Source: Pseudobdellovibrio sp.
Lineage (GTDB): Bacteria > Bdellovibrionota > Bdellovibrionia > Bdellovibrionales > Bdellovibrionaceae
Length of the DNA: 53,130 nucleotides
Assembly (NCBI GenBank): GCA_023701385.1
Contig: JAMPXC010000021.1
Location: forward strand, 1 to 53,130
Direction of reading: 5' to 3'
Below, one piece after another: positions 41,475-49,374 of the stretch. The first letter of the stretch is position 1; every line of letters starts with the position of its first letter. The translations under genes and the position numbers were made by a program. Under the pieces are notes generated by a model that saw nothing but the letters and a program-made list of their open reading frames with translations, was not told the DNA's origin and made no database searches.

Positions 41475-43061
41475 TCAAGAAAACCGAATTTGCCGTTTAT
41501 CACTTTCTTCCGGCGAAGCTCTTTGAGTCGTAGTAAATTGATTCGTAAAACTCTCAGCAAGTGCGGTGATTGTTAAGCTAGGATTCACTCCTAAATTCGT
41601 CGGTATAACACTGCCATCCATGACATAAAGATTTTTATGGCCGATCACTTCATGCTGATCATTAATCACCGAACCAAATCGACAGCCCCCAAGAATGTGA
41701 GCTGTGGCCGGTGTGGCTAATAGCACTTCAGAGATTACGTTTTGTGGAACTCCCTGCATGATATCAGCTAATTCAGTTGAGGCTTGTTGAGCGACGGGCA
41801 AATAAGATTTGATCGCTTGATCTTTATCATCGCAAACCAAACCTTTTTGAAAGAGTGAAAAAACAGATCTTTTATATTTGATCGTGATTTTTTCTTCTAG
41901 AGTTTGCATGACTAAAAGAATAATTGTTCGGCGGGCCCAGTCTTTTGAAAAATATAATTTTGAAAAAGGAATAAATTTAAGAAAAATATTTCCCAAAAGT
42001 TTTAAAGGGCGTGTGAATCTTGAGCCATCACCTGTCAGTGGTACCGCTAAGAGGCGCATTAAGTCTGACCCTTGTGGGTAGCGAACAGGTTCAATTTTTG
42101 TATAAGCATCGGGGTGAATGGCCGAGCCAATAGCGATTCCTGCCGAATAATCAATGCCATCATTAAGTGCTGTTGCGCCACATAAGCTTTCGCCATTGGT
42201 GCGCACATCAACGCCCAGTTCATCTGAAATATGAGGAAGCGTTTGATATTTAGATTTATTAGCGAAAAGAATTTTTAAAGTTCCGATAACTCCGGCAGCT
42301 AAAATCACATGTTCGGCGGTATAAGTTTTGGATTTCTTTAAAAGTGATGTCGAACGATGAGTGCTAACCTCATACCCGCCATTCTTCAGAGGAATAATTT
42401 TATCGACGGTGGTTTCAGGGGTGATTTCACAACCCCATTTTTCGGCGAAATATAAATAGTTCTTATCTAAAGTGTTCTTAGCGCCAACACGACAACCGAT
42501 CATACAGGCGCCGCAGCCAGTGCAGGCTTGTCTGATCGGGCCGTGGCCTGCAAAGTACGGATCAACGCCTTCAGATTCAAAGTTCACGCCGACTTGGGTT
42601 AAATGAAAAGAATCATGTACATCTAGGCGTTCACCAAGAAGCTGCATTTTTTTATCAGCGGCGGTCACGATTTTATTTTCAGTTACACCCAGCATTTTAC
42701 GGGCAAGGTTATAGAAGTGATTTTTATCAGCGGCAAACTGCTTTGGCCAGATTGCATCAGACAAAACTGAATCTTCGGGCTGCATTAAGGTATTAGCGTA
42801 GACAAGGCTTCCGCCGCCAACTCCAACACCGTGTAAAATCATAATTTTATTCAATAACGTAATTTGTTGAATGCCGAAACATCTGACGATAGGAGCCCAA
42901 ACAAATTTTCTAAGATTCCAATTCGTTTTAGCAAAGTCTTGCGGCTTATATTTTTTGCCTTTTTCTAGAACTAAGACTTTATAACCTTTTTGTGTTAAGC
43001 GCATGGCGCTCACTGAGCCACCAAACCCTGAACCTACAATAATAAAGTCATACTTCTTCAT
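41475..43061 (-). CDS. GMC-family FAD-dependent oxidoreductase (cholesterol-oxidase-like)
   Basis: The N-terminal FAD-binding Rossmann motif is GSGFGG (DFIIVGSGFGGSVSAMRL). Then come GVGVGGGSLVYANT and a Cys-rich segment CTGCGACMIGCRVGAKN near residues 180-196, as in COG2303 enzymes of the cholesterol-oxidase branch. The C-terminal GMC motif is GGCRFGSVI...NLYVMDGSVIPTNLGVNPSLT. These enzymes oxidise sterols or alcohols with FAD. The substrate is unknown. Start codon choice (ATG 43061, or GTG 43064) changes one residue, and no strong Shine-Dalgarno is visible. No signal peptide is present. The 213-bp upstream spacer (43062-43274) shows no other gene. Confidence 0.88.
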   Translation of the reverse strand: MKKYDFIIVGSGFGGSVSAMRLTQKGYKVLVLEKGKKYKPQDFAKTNWNLRKFVWAPIVRCFGIQQITLLNKIMILHGVGVGGGSLVYANTLMQPEDSVLSDAIWPKQFAADKNHFYNLARKMLGVTENKIVTAADKKMQLLGERLDVHDSFHLTQVGVNFESEGVDPYFAGHGPIRQACTGCGACMIGCRVGAKNTLDKNYLYFAEKWGCEITPETTVDKIIPLKNGGYEVSTHRSTSLLKKSKTYTAEHVILAAGVIGTLKILFANKSKYQTLPHISDELGVDVRTNGESLCGATALNDGIDYSAGIAIGSAIHPDAYTKIEPVRYPQGSDLMRLLAVPLTGDGSRFTRPLKLLGNIFLKFIPFSKLYFSKDWARRTIILLVMQTLEEKITIKYKRSVFSLFQKGLVCDDKDQAIKSYLPVAQQASTELADIMQGVPQNVISEVLLATPATAHILGGCRFGSVINDQHEVIGHKNLYVMDGSVIPTNLGVNPSLTITALAESFTNQFTTTQRASPEESDKRQIRFS

Positions 43062-43274
43062 CACTTATAGGTTAGCGCGGGTCAGCGGCGAACGGCAATT
43101 ACTGATTTTTACAGTGAAGGCACGATTTATCGTAAGCGATGCACATCCCTTGACGTAAAAATACATAGAAGAGAGCTTGTTTAGCAAACTGAATCAATTT
43201 GAAGCTTGAATATCCCAGAAAGAGACAGTTAAAAAGTCGTGAAATTTTGAAAACAAAAAGCCGATAAGATTCGT

Positions 43275-44417
43275 ATGAAACTTATTCTATTTGCTTCACT
43301 ATTTTCTTTTTCGCTTTCAAGCTTTGCTCAACAAGTTGTTGATAAAGAAAACCTGGCGATGTGGATTCCGCCGAACTGGAATACCTATCAAGCTATCGGT
43401 TACAACGCAGATACGTTTAAAGTGCCTGAAGGGCTTAAAAAATCGGTCGACTTCTGGATTCAGATTTATACGAAGTATACAACCCAACAAGGGGTATTTC
43501 ACGTAGCTGGCGATACCGATCGAATTCTTGGGGATTTTGACCTTACCCAAGTTTATGCAAACCCTAAGTGGTCGCCAGTGCGTCGTCAGCTTGAGGCCGA
43601 GATTTTAATTCGACGCCAGAAAAAATTATTAGCGGCCCGCCACAAAATTGATGTGAAAAAGATCCGCCTACAAATGGGTTTAAAAGACCGCATGGAGCAA
43701 GCCATTAAAGTTTCAGGTTATTATTTACCACAAATGGAAAGAATTTTTGAACAAGAGAAGATTCCCAAAGAATTAACACGTGTGGTGTTTGTTGAAAGTT
43801 CATTTAATATTTTTGCCGAATCGCGTGTTGGAGCCAGTGGTCTTTGGCAGATCATGCCGCGGGTATCGAAAAAATTTAAATATATTTCAGACGCACAAGA
43901 TTTAAGAAATCATCCGATCTATGCAACGAAGCTTGCGGCTAAAATCTTTAAAGAGAATTACCAGATTTTAAAATCATGGCCTTTGGCAGTTACAGGCTAT
44001 AACCACGGGGTGGGTAGCATGAGTAAAATCGTTAAAAAGTACAAATCAAACGACATCGCTTACTTAGTTGATAACGTAGGGGCGAGTAAAAGTTTTGGTT
44101 TTGCTTCAAGAAATTTCTACGCGACGTATTTAGCGGCGCTATATGTTGAATCACATGCGAATTTATTTTTTCCGGAGCCAGTTTTTAAATACCAAGAGTT
44201 ACAGATTCGTGCGGTAAAAGTTGTAAAACCAATGCCGTATAAAGAATTACTGACTTATTTTGGTAACGATAAACAAAAGCTTCGTCTTTATAATCCACAT
44301 ATTAAAACAAAATACTTAAAAGCCGGAAAAGCCCTGCCTAAAGGGGTGATTGCGAATCTTCCGAAAGAAGATAAAACGCAAATCGCCGGTGTGATAGATC
44401 AAGAAACTGAATTATAA
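43275..44417 (+). CDS. Lytic transglycosylase, SLT/MltD type
   Basis: The 380-residue product has a signal peptide (MKLILFASLFSFSLSSFAQ) and a helical N-terminal region. A GH23 SLT domain (~150-295) follows, with the catalytic Glu in FVESSFNIFAESRVGASGLW and the GYNHG motif. The C-terminal ~60 residues resemble the linker of MltD (LRLYNPHIKTKYLKAGKALP), but no clear LysM repeat follows. It cuts the glycan strand of peptidoglycan with 1,6-anhydro product formation, in the periplasm. No good Shine-Dalgarno precedes the ATG. A hairpin terminator follows. Confidence 0.88.
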   Translation: MKLILFASLFSFSLSSFAQQVVDKENLAMWIPPNWNTYQAIGYNADTFKVPEGLKKSVDFWIQIYTKYTTQQGVFHVAGDTDRILGDFDLTQVYANPKWSPVRRQLEAEILIRRQKKLLAARHKIDVKKIRLQMGLKDRMEQAIKVSGYYLPQMERIFEQEKIPKELTRVVFVESSFNIFAESRVGASGLWQIMPRVSKKFKYISDAQDLRNHPIYATKLAAKIFKENYQILKSWPLAVTGYNHGVGSMSKIVKKYKSNDIAYLVDNVGASKSFGFASRNFYATYLAALYVESHANLFFPEPVFKYQELQIRAVKVVKPMPYKELLTYFGNDKQKLRLYNPHIKTKYLKAGKALPKGVIANLPKEDKTQIAGVIDQETEL

Positions 44418-44424
44418 AATAAAA

Positions 44425-44452
44425 AAAGCCTGAAGGAGTAACTACAGGCTTT
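44425..44452 (-). terminator. Terminator between convergent genes
   Basis: AAAGCCTG / CAGGCTTT stem with a 12-nt loop. The best T-tract (TTTTTTTATTTT) is on the minus strand, serving the small secreted protein; it may also stop the transglycosylase transcript. Confidence 0.8.
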
Positions 44453-44457
44453 AAAAA

Positions 44458-44865
44458 CTATTTGATTTCAACGCAAGTCATTTGAAGTGCGTCTTTGCTA
44501 AAGTTAGTCTCTGGAAATTGACCAGCAAAAATTCCAAGACCTTCAATGGGTAATACGCTCATTACTAATTGTTCATTGATATCTGTGTGATCAAGTTGGT
44601 AAGCGTCTACCTGAGGGTTTAAGTTAACGTTGGCGTTAACCGCTGAACGCTTTTCTAAGTTACCTTCTGCACCCATAGTCCATAAAGACACTTCGGCGAT
44701 TGTACCTGCAACGTCGCGCACGCGAATTTCAAAAAGCTCGTCGATGTGAGCTGGTGAGTAGCAATTAAACTCACGAGCTTTTTCATCGCCGCCAGATGAA
44801 ATAGGGCCGGCAAAAGCCATTGAAGATAATAGGGTCATTAATGTAACGATCATAGTTAGTTTCAT
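44458..44865 (-). CDS. Small secreted protein divergent from TIGR02147 regulator
   Basis: The ATG at 44865 has AAGGAG 8 bp upstream and a signal peptide (MKLTMIVTLMTLLSSMAFA). The 135-residue product's mature part is mostly beta, with one cysteine near the start (FNCYSPAH) and one near the C-terminus (QMTCVEIK). These probably pair. The motif VRDVAGTIAEVSLWTMGAE is visible. I do not recognise a family. It shares a 117-bp promoter region with the divergent regulator, containing a large inverted repeat, so it is a likely target of that regulator. Confidence 0.72.
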   Translation of the reverse strand: MKLTMIVTLMTLLSSMAFAGPISSGGDEKAREFNCYSPAHIDELFEIRVRDVAGTIAEVSLWTMGAEGNLEKRSAVNANVNLNPQVDAYQLDHTDINEQLVMSVLPIEGLGIFAGQFPETNFSKDALQMTCVEIK

Positions 44866-44923
44866 AATTGGTTCTCCTTGTAGCCGATCTTTTAGCAAAA
44901 AAGCAATTTGACTTCAGTATCAA

Positions 44924-44958
44924 TTAAATAATCAAAATAATTGAATTTGATTATTTAA
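44924..44958. promoter_or_regulatory. Perfect 13-bp inverted repeat, candidate operator
   Basis: TTAAATAATCAAA and TTTGATTATTTAA flank a 9-bp spacer, midway between two divergent start codons (44865 and 44983). The size and centre spacing (22 bp) suit a dimeric regulator. Confidence 0.6.
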
Positions 44959-44982
44959 AATAAACGATATAGAACACCGCTT

Positions 44983-45783
44983 ATGAGCGATTTATTTAAG
45001 TTTGATGATTACAAAGAGTATCTAAAGCAATTAGTTAGAACTAACGAAGAAGTTCGTGGTTACCAAGCCCGCCTAGCGCGTGAAGCCAGTTGCCAGCCAT
45101 CGTATCTTTCACAGGTGTTAACAGCCAATGCTGATTTAACCACAGACCACGCTTTAAATATTTCAACGTTTCTGGGTCTTGATGATCAAGAGAAAGAATA
45201 TTTAGTGACTTTGATTCTACACGCAAAGGCAGCGTCTGTGAAAAATAAACGCTACTTTGAAAAAAAGTTAAGCCAGCTTAGAAAACAAAGAGCCAATTTA
45301 ACTAAAAGACTTCACACCGACGAAGAATACGCCAAAGACGTCGAGCTCGTTTACCATAGCAACTGGGTCTATGCGGCCGTTCACGTTTCAACAAGTATCG
45401 AAGAGCAAACAGCGATGACCATAGCTGAAAAATTACGATTAACTGTCGGCGAAGTTTCAAGTGTTTTAAAAACCTTGGCTAGTTACGGCCTGGTCAAAAG
45501 CGATGGCGATAAATGGGTATATGTCACGGGTTCGGCGCACTTACCGGATGAATCGTACATGACGATGGTAAATCATTCGAACTGGCGTTTAAAATCAGTG
45601 AGTAATATTCCTCATCGTAATGAAGGTGATCTTAGGTACACGTCGGTATTTACCATGTCTCAAGATGATGCCGATAAGTTAAAAGAAGAAATGCTTAAAA
45701 TGATCAGACAATGGCGCACAAAGATCGCCCCTTCAGAACCTGAAGTGACTATGGCGATCTTGTGTGATTTTTTTGAGGTCTAA
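44983..45783 (+). CDS. TIGR02147-family transcriptional regulator (DUF4423)
   Basis: The 266-residue protein opens with FDDYKEYLKQLV and a helix-turn-helix (YQARLAREASCQPSYLSQV, ~27-45). A charged coiled region (~85-115) and the C-terminal DUF4423-like winged domain (~120-265; AEKLRLTVGEVSSVLKTLA, LKEEMLKMIRQWRTKIA) follow. This family is greatly expanded in Bdellovibrio and Fibrobacter and is rare elsewhere, which supports the lineage call. Its targets are unknown. The promoter region holds a perfect inverted repeat. Its 3' end overlaps the convergent secreted-protein gene by 4 bp. Confidence 0.88.
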   Translation: MSDLFKFDDYKEYLKQLVRTNEEVRGYQARLAREASCQPSYLSQVLTANADLTTDHALNISTFLGLDDQEKEYLVTLILHAKAASVKNKRYFEKKLSQLRKQRANLTKRLHTDEEYAKDVELVYHSNWVYAAVHVSTSIEEQTAMTIAEKLRLTVGEVSSVLKTLASYGLVKSDGDKWVYVTGSAHLPDESYMTMVNHSNWRLKSVSNIPHRNEGDLRYTSVFTMSQDDADKLKEEMLKMIRQWRTKIAPSEPEVTMAILCDFFEV

Positions 45784-47405
45784 AGTTTGATTGGCTTAAA
45801 ATTACCTTTAGAAATTTGCGAACGTAATAAGTACGGAACTGCGTAGTAGCGGTTGTACTCATTAGGTACGATGCGCGAATGCTCTAAATCTTCAATTGCT
45901 AATTTAATTTTACCAGGAATATCATCAACTGAAGTGACTGTATTAAAAATCGCTACACCTTTTTCCCAAAGGTTACCGATTGTTAATTTATCTTTAGCTG
46001 GATCATGAAACACCTGCATCATGGCGTTAAATTCATCCAGGCTACCTAATGAAGCGTTTAATTTCGGAAATAAGAAACCAAAAATCATTCTGTTAAATTC
46101 ATACTTTTCATTTAACGTGTAAGTGACAGCTTCAGTTTGGCCGTTTGATTTAGGCATTGGCGTATTCGCCTTAGGGTTCTTAGTGATTTCTAAGATGTAA
46201 CCTTCTTTAGTGCCCGTGTTGTTTTTAACAAAATAAAGATCTTTTTTGTAAATCGTGAAAACCATTTGGCGCATGTTTGATACCCGTAACGCCATTTCTT
46301 TATCCCAGATAGCACCATCTTCTTCTTTTTCAAAGCGGTGATATTCATCTAGCGCACGCGGAACCACACCGTTTAACATGCCGTGAACAACCTTAGTCAT
46401 TAAACCTTGAGCCCCACCAAGTGAAACGACGTAGTGAGCATTAAGGTTTACAGGACGGCCTAAGTCTTTTAAAACTTGCGGCATATTTACCATATCTTGC
46501 GGTAAGTACTGCGCGATACTTTCGGCCGCATCATAAGCATCTTGTCCGGCCGTGTAGTTTTTTAAATAAGTTTCATAACCACTTTTTACGTAACCAATTT
46601 TTTGGGCGCGTGTGAAAATATCTTTTAATACGAAATCAACATAAGTTGGTTCGTTTAAGATTTTTCTAGAAATCGTGTCATGAATGATTTTATTTTGGTG
46701 ATATAAATCAGCTAATTGATCACCGTTTAACTTTGCATTCGGGCCCTGATCAGAAAACGCAATTTCATAATCAATTTGATCTACTGGTAATAGTGAACGC
46801 ACAGCCACCATCGCTTTTAAAACTGAACGCGCCATTTTAAAATATTTTTCAACTGAAGCTTGATCAACGAAAGGACGATCTGGATGATGCCAGAAGTGCG
46901 CATGACCTAATTCAGCAATTGTTCCTGCGTGAGCAAATGAATCTTCTAAAGTATGAAGACCAGCAGAGATCTTCATTAAGTTACCTTCCATTAAACCTTC
47001 AGTGAAAAGCTCAGTGGCAAATTCATGGTCGGCTTCAGTTTCAGTGTAAGAATTTAAAGTTAAACCAGAAGATGGGTCATTCTTAAGTAATCCCGCAAGC
47101 TTACCCATAAGTTCATCGGGTCTAAGTTTATTAGCTAACGGAGAACCCGGAAAGTGTAAGAGGCGACGTTTTTTAATACCTGTTAAAGGTAAAACGATCA
47201 TACTTAATGGATCTGAAATATAGGCCTCATCCATCCACTGTGCGCCTAAAGCTAATTTGACGGCGACCGGATGTTTAATCCCGGCAAAACGGGCCATGGA
47301 GTAAGTCCCGTAAAAGTGAGTATCCACATCATAAGCTGATGCAGAAAATGAAAATAACAGGATCGCCGGCATGATTAAGTTTCGGATAAGTTTTTTCATA
47401 CCCAT
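45780..47405 (-). CDS. Secreted zinc-phospholipase/P1-nuclease-like protein
   Basis: The 541-residue protein has a signal peptide (ATG at 47405 or 47399; neither has a strong Shine-Dalgarno). The mature N-terminus YDVDTHFYGTYSMARFAG, the cluster ADHEFATELFTEG and the motif HTLEDSFAHAG followed by GHAHFWHHPD place His, Asp and Glu as in zinc-dependent phospholipase C / S1-P1 nuclease folds. These enzymes coordinate three zinc ions and cut phospholipids or nucleic acids. The C-terminal half (~330-541) has no recognised domain. The function is inferred from the metal-ligand pattern. A predator could use it on prey membranes or nucleic acids. Confidence 0.6.
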   Translation of the reverse strand: MGMKKLIRNLIMPAILLFSFSASAYDVDTHFYGTYSMARFAGIKHPVAVKLALGAQWMDEAYISDPLSMIVLPLTGIKKRRLLHFPGSPLANKLRPDELMGKLAGLLKNDPSSGLTLNSYTETEADHEFATELFTEGLMEGNLMKISAGLHTLEDSFAHAGTIAELGHAHFWHHPDRPFVDQASVEKYFKMARSVLKAMVAVRSLLPVDQIDYEIAFSDQGPNAKLNGDQLADLYHQNKIIHDTISRKILNEPTYVDFVLKDIFTRAQKIGYVKSGYETYLKNYTAGQDAYDAAESIAQYLPQDMVNMPQVLKDLGRPVNLNAHYVVSLGGAQGLMTKVVHGMLNGVVPRALDEYHRFEKEEDGAIWDKEMALRVSNMRQMVFTIYKKDLYFVKNNTGTKEGYILEITKNPKANTPMPKSNGQTEAVTYTLNEKYEFNRMIFGFLFPKLNASLGSLDEFNAMMQVFHDPAKDKLTIGNLWEKGVAIFNTVTSVDDIPGKIKLAIEDLEHSRIVPNEYNRYYAVPYLLRSQISKGNFKPIKL

Positions 47406-47449
47406 TGATTTTGCAAAACCAAAACCTTATCTAGGTCGAATACACTAGA

Positions 47450-47473
47450 TTTGACTGTCAAAGGTGTTAACAC
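47450..47473. promoter_or_regulatory. Tandem palindromes upstream of Cys-repeat protein
   Basis: TTTGACTGTCAAA (47450-47462) and GTGTTAACAC (47464-47473) are perfect palindromes one base apart. A third, TCTCA-AAA-TGAGA, lies near 47493-47505. They occupy the divergent promoter region. Confidence 0.4.
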
Positions 47474-47582
47474 GGCCGTTAGATTGTCATCGTCTCAAAA
47501 TGAGATTTCGCAGAATATTATCGTATGACAGGCGAAAGTAGCTGAACTAGCGTGACTTAGTAAATAAGCCTCAGGGGGGATT

Positions 47583-48401
47583 ATGAAAAAGTCATTGTTA
47601 GTATTAACTATGTTAACTGCAGGAATCACCGTTCAAGCAGCCGACGATTCACGTGTAAGAAGCGGTCTGATGGAAGTGCAATCTGCGCAAAGCCAAACAC
47701 AAATTCTTTTTAATGAAGTGACAACACCTCAGCAAAAAGAACGCGTTCGTTATATCAATCAAAAATTAGCGCAAGCTGAAAACTATTTGCAACAGGCTTT
47801 AAATTTACCTACAAACCCACCTCATCAGGGGCAAAACGTAGAATTCTTTCGTAGCGATTCATGTAGCAGTGAGTTAGTAGGGGTTGTAAATCCAACGACA
47901 GATTGCAATCGTTTTTCGTTAACAGAAAAAGTCTGGGCCATTCGTGTAAATGGTCAATGCCAAGACATCGATGATACAACGGCACAAAATGCTTGTCGCA
48001 TGTATCAAAATGCCGGCAATACTGAAGCCGTTAAAGTGTACAAATCAGATTCTTGCGGTGATTCTTTATCAGGTATTTTTTCGTCATACACAAACTGCGA
48101 CACTTTAAGTGATTCAGGTAATAGCGCTTGGGCCATTATGGTTGGTAGCCAATGCAAAAATATAGCCGATACGACATTAAAGAAAAGTTGTATCGCTTTT
48201 AAGGCGATAAATTCGCCTCGCGCTGTTAAATTTTATCATTCAGATTCTTGCAGTGATGAACTAGTTGCTGCCGTTGATAGAAATACAAACTGCGAAAGTT
48301 TAGTGGGACTAGGCAAGGTGTGGGCAGTTGAAATTAACGGCCAATGCCAAGATATCTCTGACCTTGAGATCGTTCCTGCATGTCAGCGCTTTAAACCTTA
48401 A
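47583..48401 (+). CDS. Secreted protein with three cysteine-rich repeats
   Basis: The 272-residue product starts with GGGGG 4-5 bp before the ATG and a signal peptide (MKKSLLVLTMLTAGITVQA). A helical segment (~25-75) precedes three tandem repeats of ~60 residues, starting near 85, 148 and 211. Each reads roughly (V/F)xx(F/Y)xSDSC, then (D/N)C, VWAI-like, (G/S)QC and AC/SC, so each has four cysteines at fixed spacing. Two disulphides per repeat are likely. I do not recognise the family. It is probably a periplasmic or surface binding protein. The repeats are well diverged, so this is an old internal duplication. Confidence 0.82.
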   Translation: MKKSLLVLTMLTAGITVQAADDSRVRSGLMEVQSAQSQTQILFNEVTTPQQKERVRYINQKLAQAENYLQQALNLPTNPPHQGQNVEFFRSDSCSSELVGVVNPTTDCNRFSLTEKVWAIRVNGQCQDIDDTTAQNACRMYQNAGNTEAVKVYKSDSCGDSLSGIFSSYTNCDTLSDSGNSAWAIMVGSQCKNIADTTLKKSCIAFKAINSPRAVKFYHSDSCSDELVAAVDRNTNCESLVGLGKVWAVEINGQCQDISDLEIVPACQRFKP

Positions 48402-48456
48402 CATTTTTGCCTCAGGGTATAACTTATAAATAAAAATTCTTCTAAAAGAACCAGCG

Positions 48457-48474
48457 ACCCCCAATTCAGGGGGT
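48457..48474 (+). terminator. Possible terminator
   Basis: ACCCCC / GGGGGT stem with loop AATTCA, followed by GACGGTTTTC. The T-run is short and four bases late, so it is a weak candidate. Confidence 0.4.
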
Positions 48475-48548
48475 GACGGTTTTCAGAGTAAACTCCTAAG
48501 ATAAATAAACGGCCTTTTGTGTGCCGTCGATAGCTGGAAAGAGTATAC

Positions 48549-49223
48549 TTGAAAACATTAGCTGAATTTGCTCAAAGCATCTGTCTTGTTATTGAAGATA
48601 ATAGAACAACTCAATTTTTAAAAAATGTTGTAACTTCGGCTTTTCCGGGGATTTCGGTGCATTGCACTCAAAGTGTTAAAGAAGCTCAAACATGGCTTCA
48701 AGATCGTTCTAATACCGCTCAAAAAACTCCACTTTACTTAGCGTTAGTTGATCTAGGTTTACCAGACGGATCAGGTCTAGATGTGGTTCGTTTGCTTAAA
48801 GAAAAAGAACCACATGCTCAAGCAGTCGTAGTCACTATCTACGAAGAAGATAAATACCTTTTTGAAGCTTTAAGTGCTGGTGCTGTTGGATATCTATTAA
48901 AAAGAGACGATCCAGCTTTGTTATCTGACATTTTAAAACGCATTTTACACAATGAACCGCCATTATCGCCATCGATTGCCACTCGTTTGATTGAGTATTT
49001 CCGCCAACCTGAAAAAAACAGCACGGTAAAAACTGAATTAACAACGCGTGAAAGAGAAACACTCACTCACTTAGCGCGCGGTTTAACTGTAGCTGAAGCT
49101 GCTGGCACGATGGGATTAAGTGCGCAGACTGTGGCAAGTTATGTGAAAGTGATCTATCAAAAATTGCATGTTTCAAACCGTGCTGAAGCCACTCGCGAAG
49201 CTATTCGTCGCGGCTTAGTTTAA
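48549..49223 (+). CDS. NarL/FixJ-type response regulator
   Basis: The start is TTG, preceded by GGAAAGAG at suitable spacing. The 224-residue product has a receiver domain with phospho-acceptor Asp68 (LVDLGLPDGSG), an acidic pair at IEDN, and Lys near 104 (YLLKRDD). A LuxR-type helix-turn-helix follows (~155-215; TTRERETLTHLARGLTVAEA). It should be phosphorylated by a histidine kinase, but none is encoded nearby, so it is an orphan. Its targets may be the flanking secreted-protein genes, though this is only proximity. Confidence 0.93.
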   Translation: MKTLAEFAQSICLVIEDNRTTQFLKNVVTSAFPGISVHCTQSVKEAQTWLQDRSNTAQKTPLYLALVDLGLPDGSGLDVVRLLKEKEPHAQAVVVTIYEEDKYLFEALSAGAVGYLLKRDDPALLSDILKRILHNEPPLSPSIATRLIEYFRQPEKNSTVKTELTTRERETLTHLARGLTVAEAAGTMGLSAQTVASYVKVIYQKLHVSNRAEATREAIRRGLV

Positions 49224-49374
49224 GCGAAAATTTTGTAAGGCAATCTGCCTGACCAAGCCCCTGGCATTCGGGCATTTTTACCAACAAAACCTTTGTTTTG
49301 CGGCGTTTTATCGTGGCCCTGTGCTTGCTCAGCTTTGAAGTATTACATCTAACCACATTTGATGGAGTGCCTCT

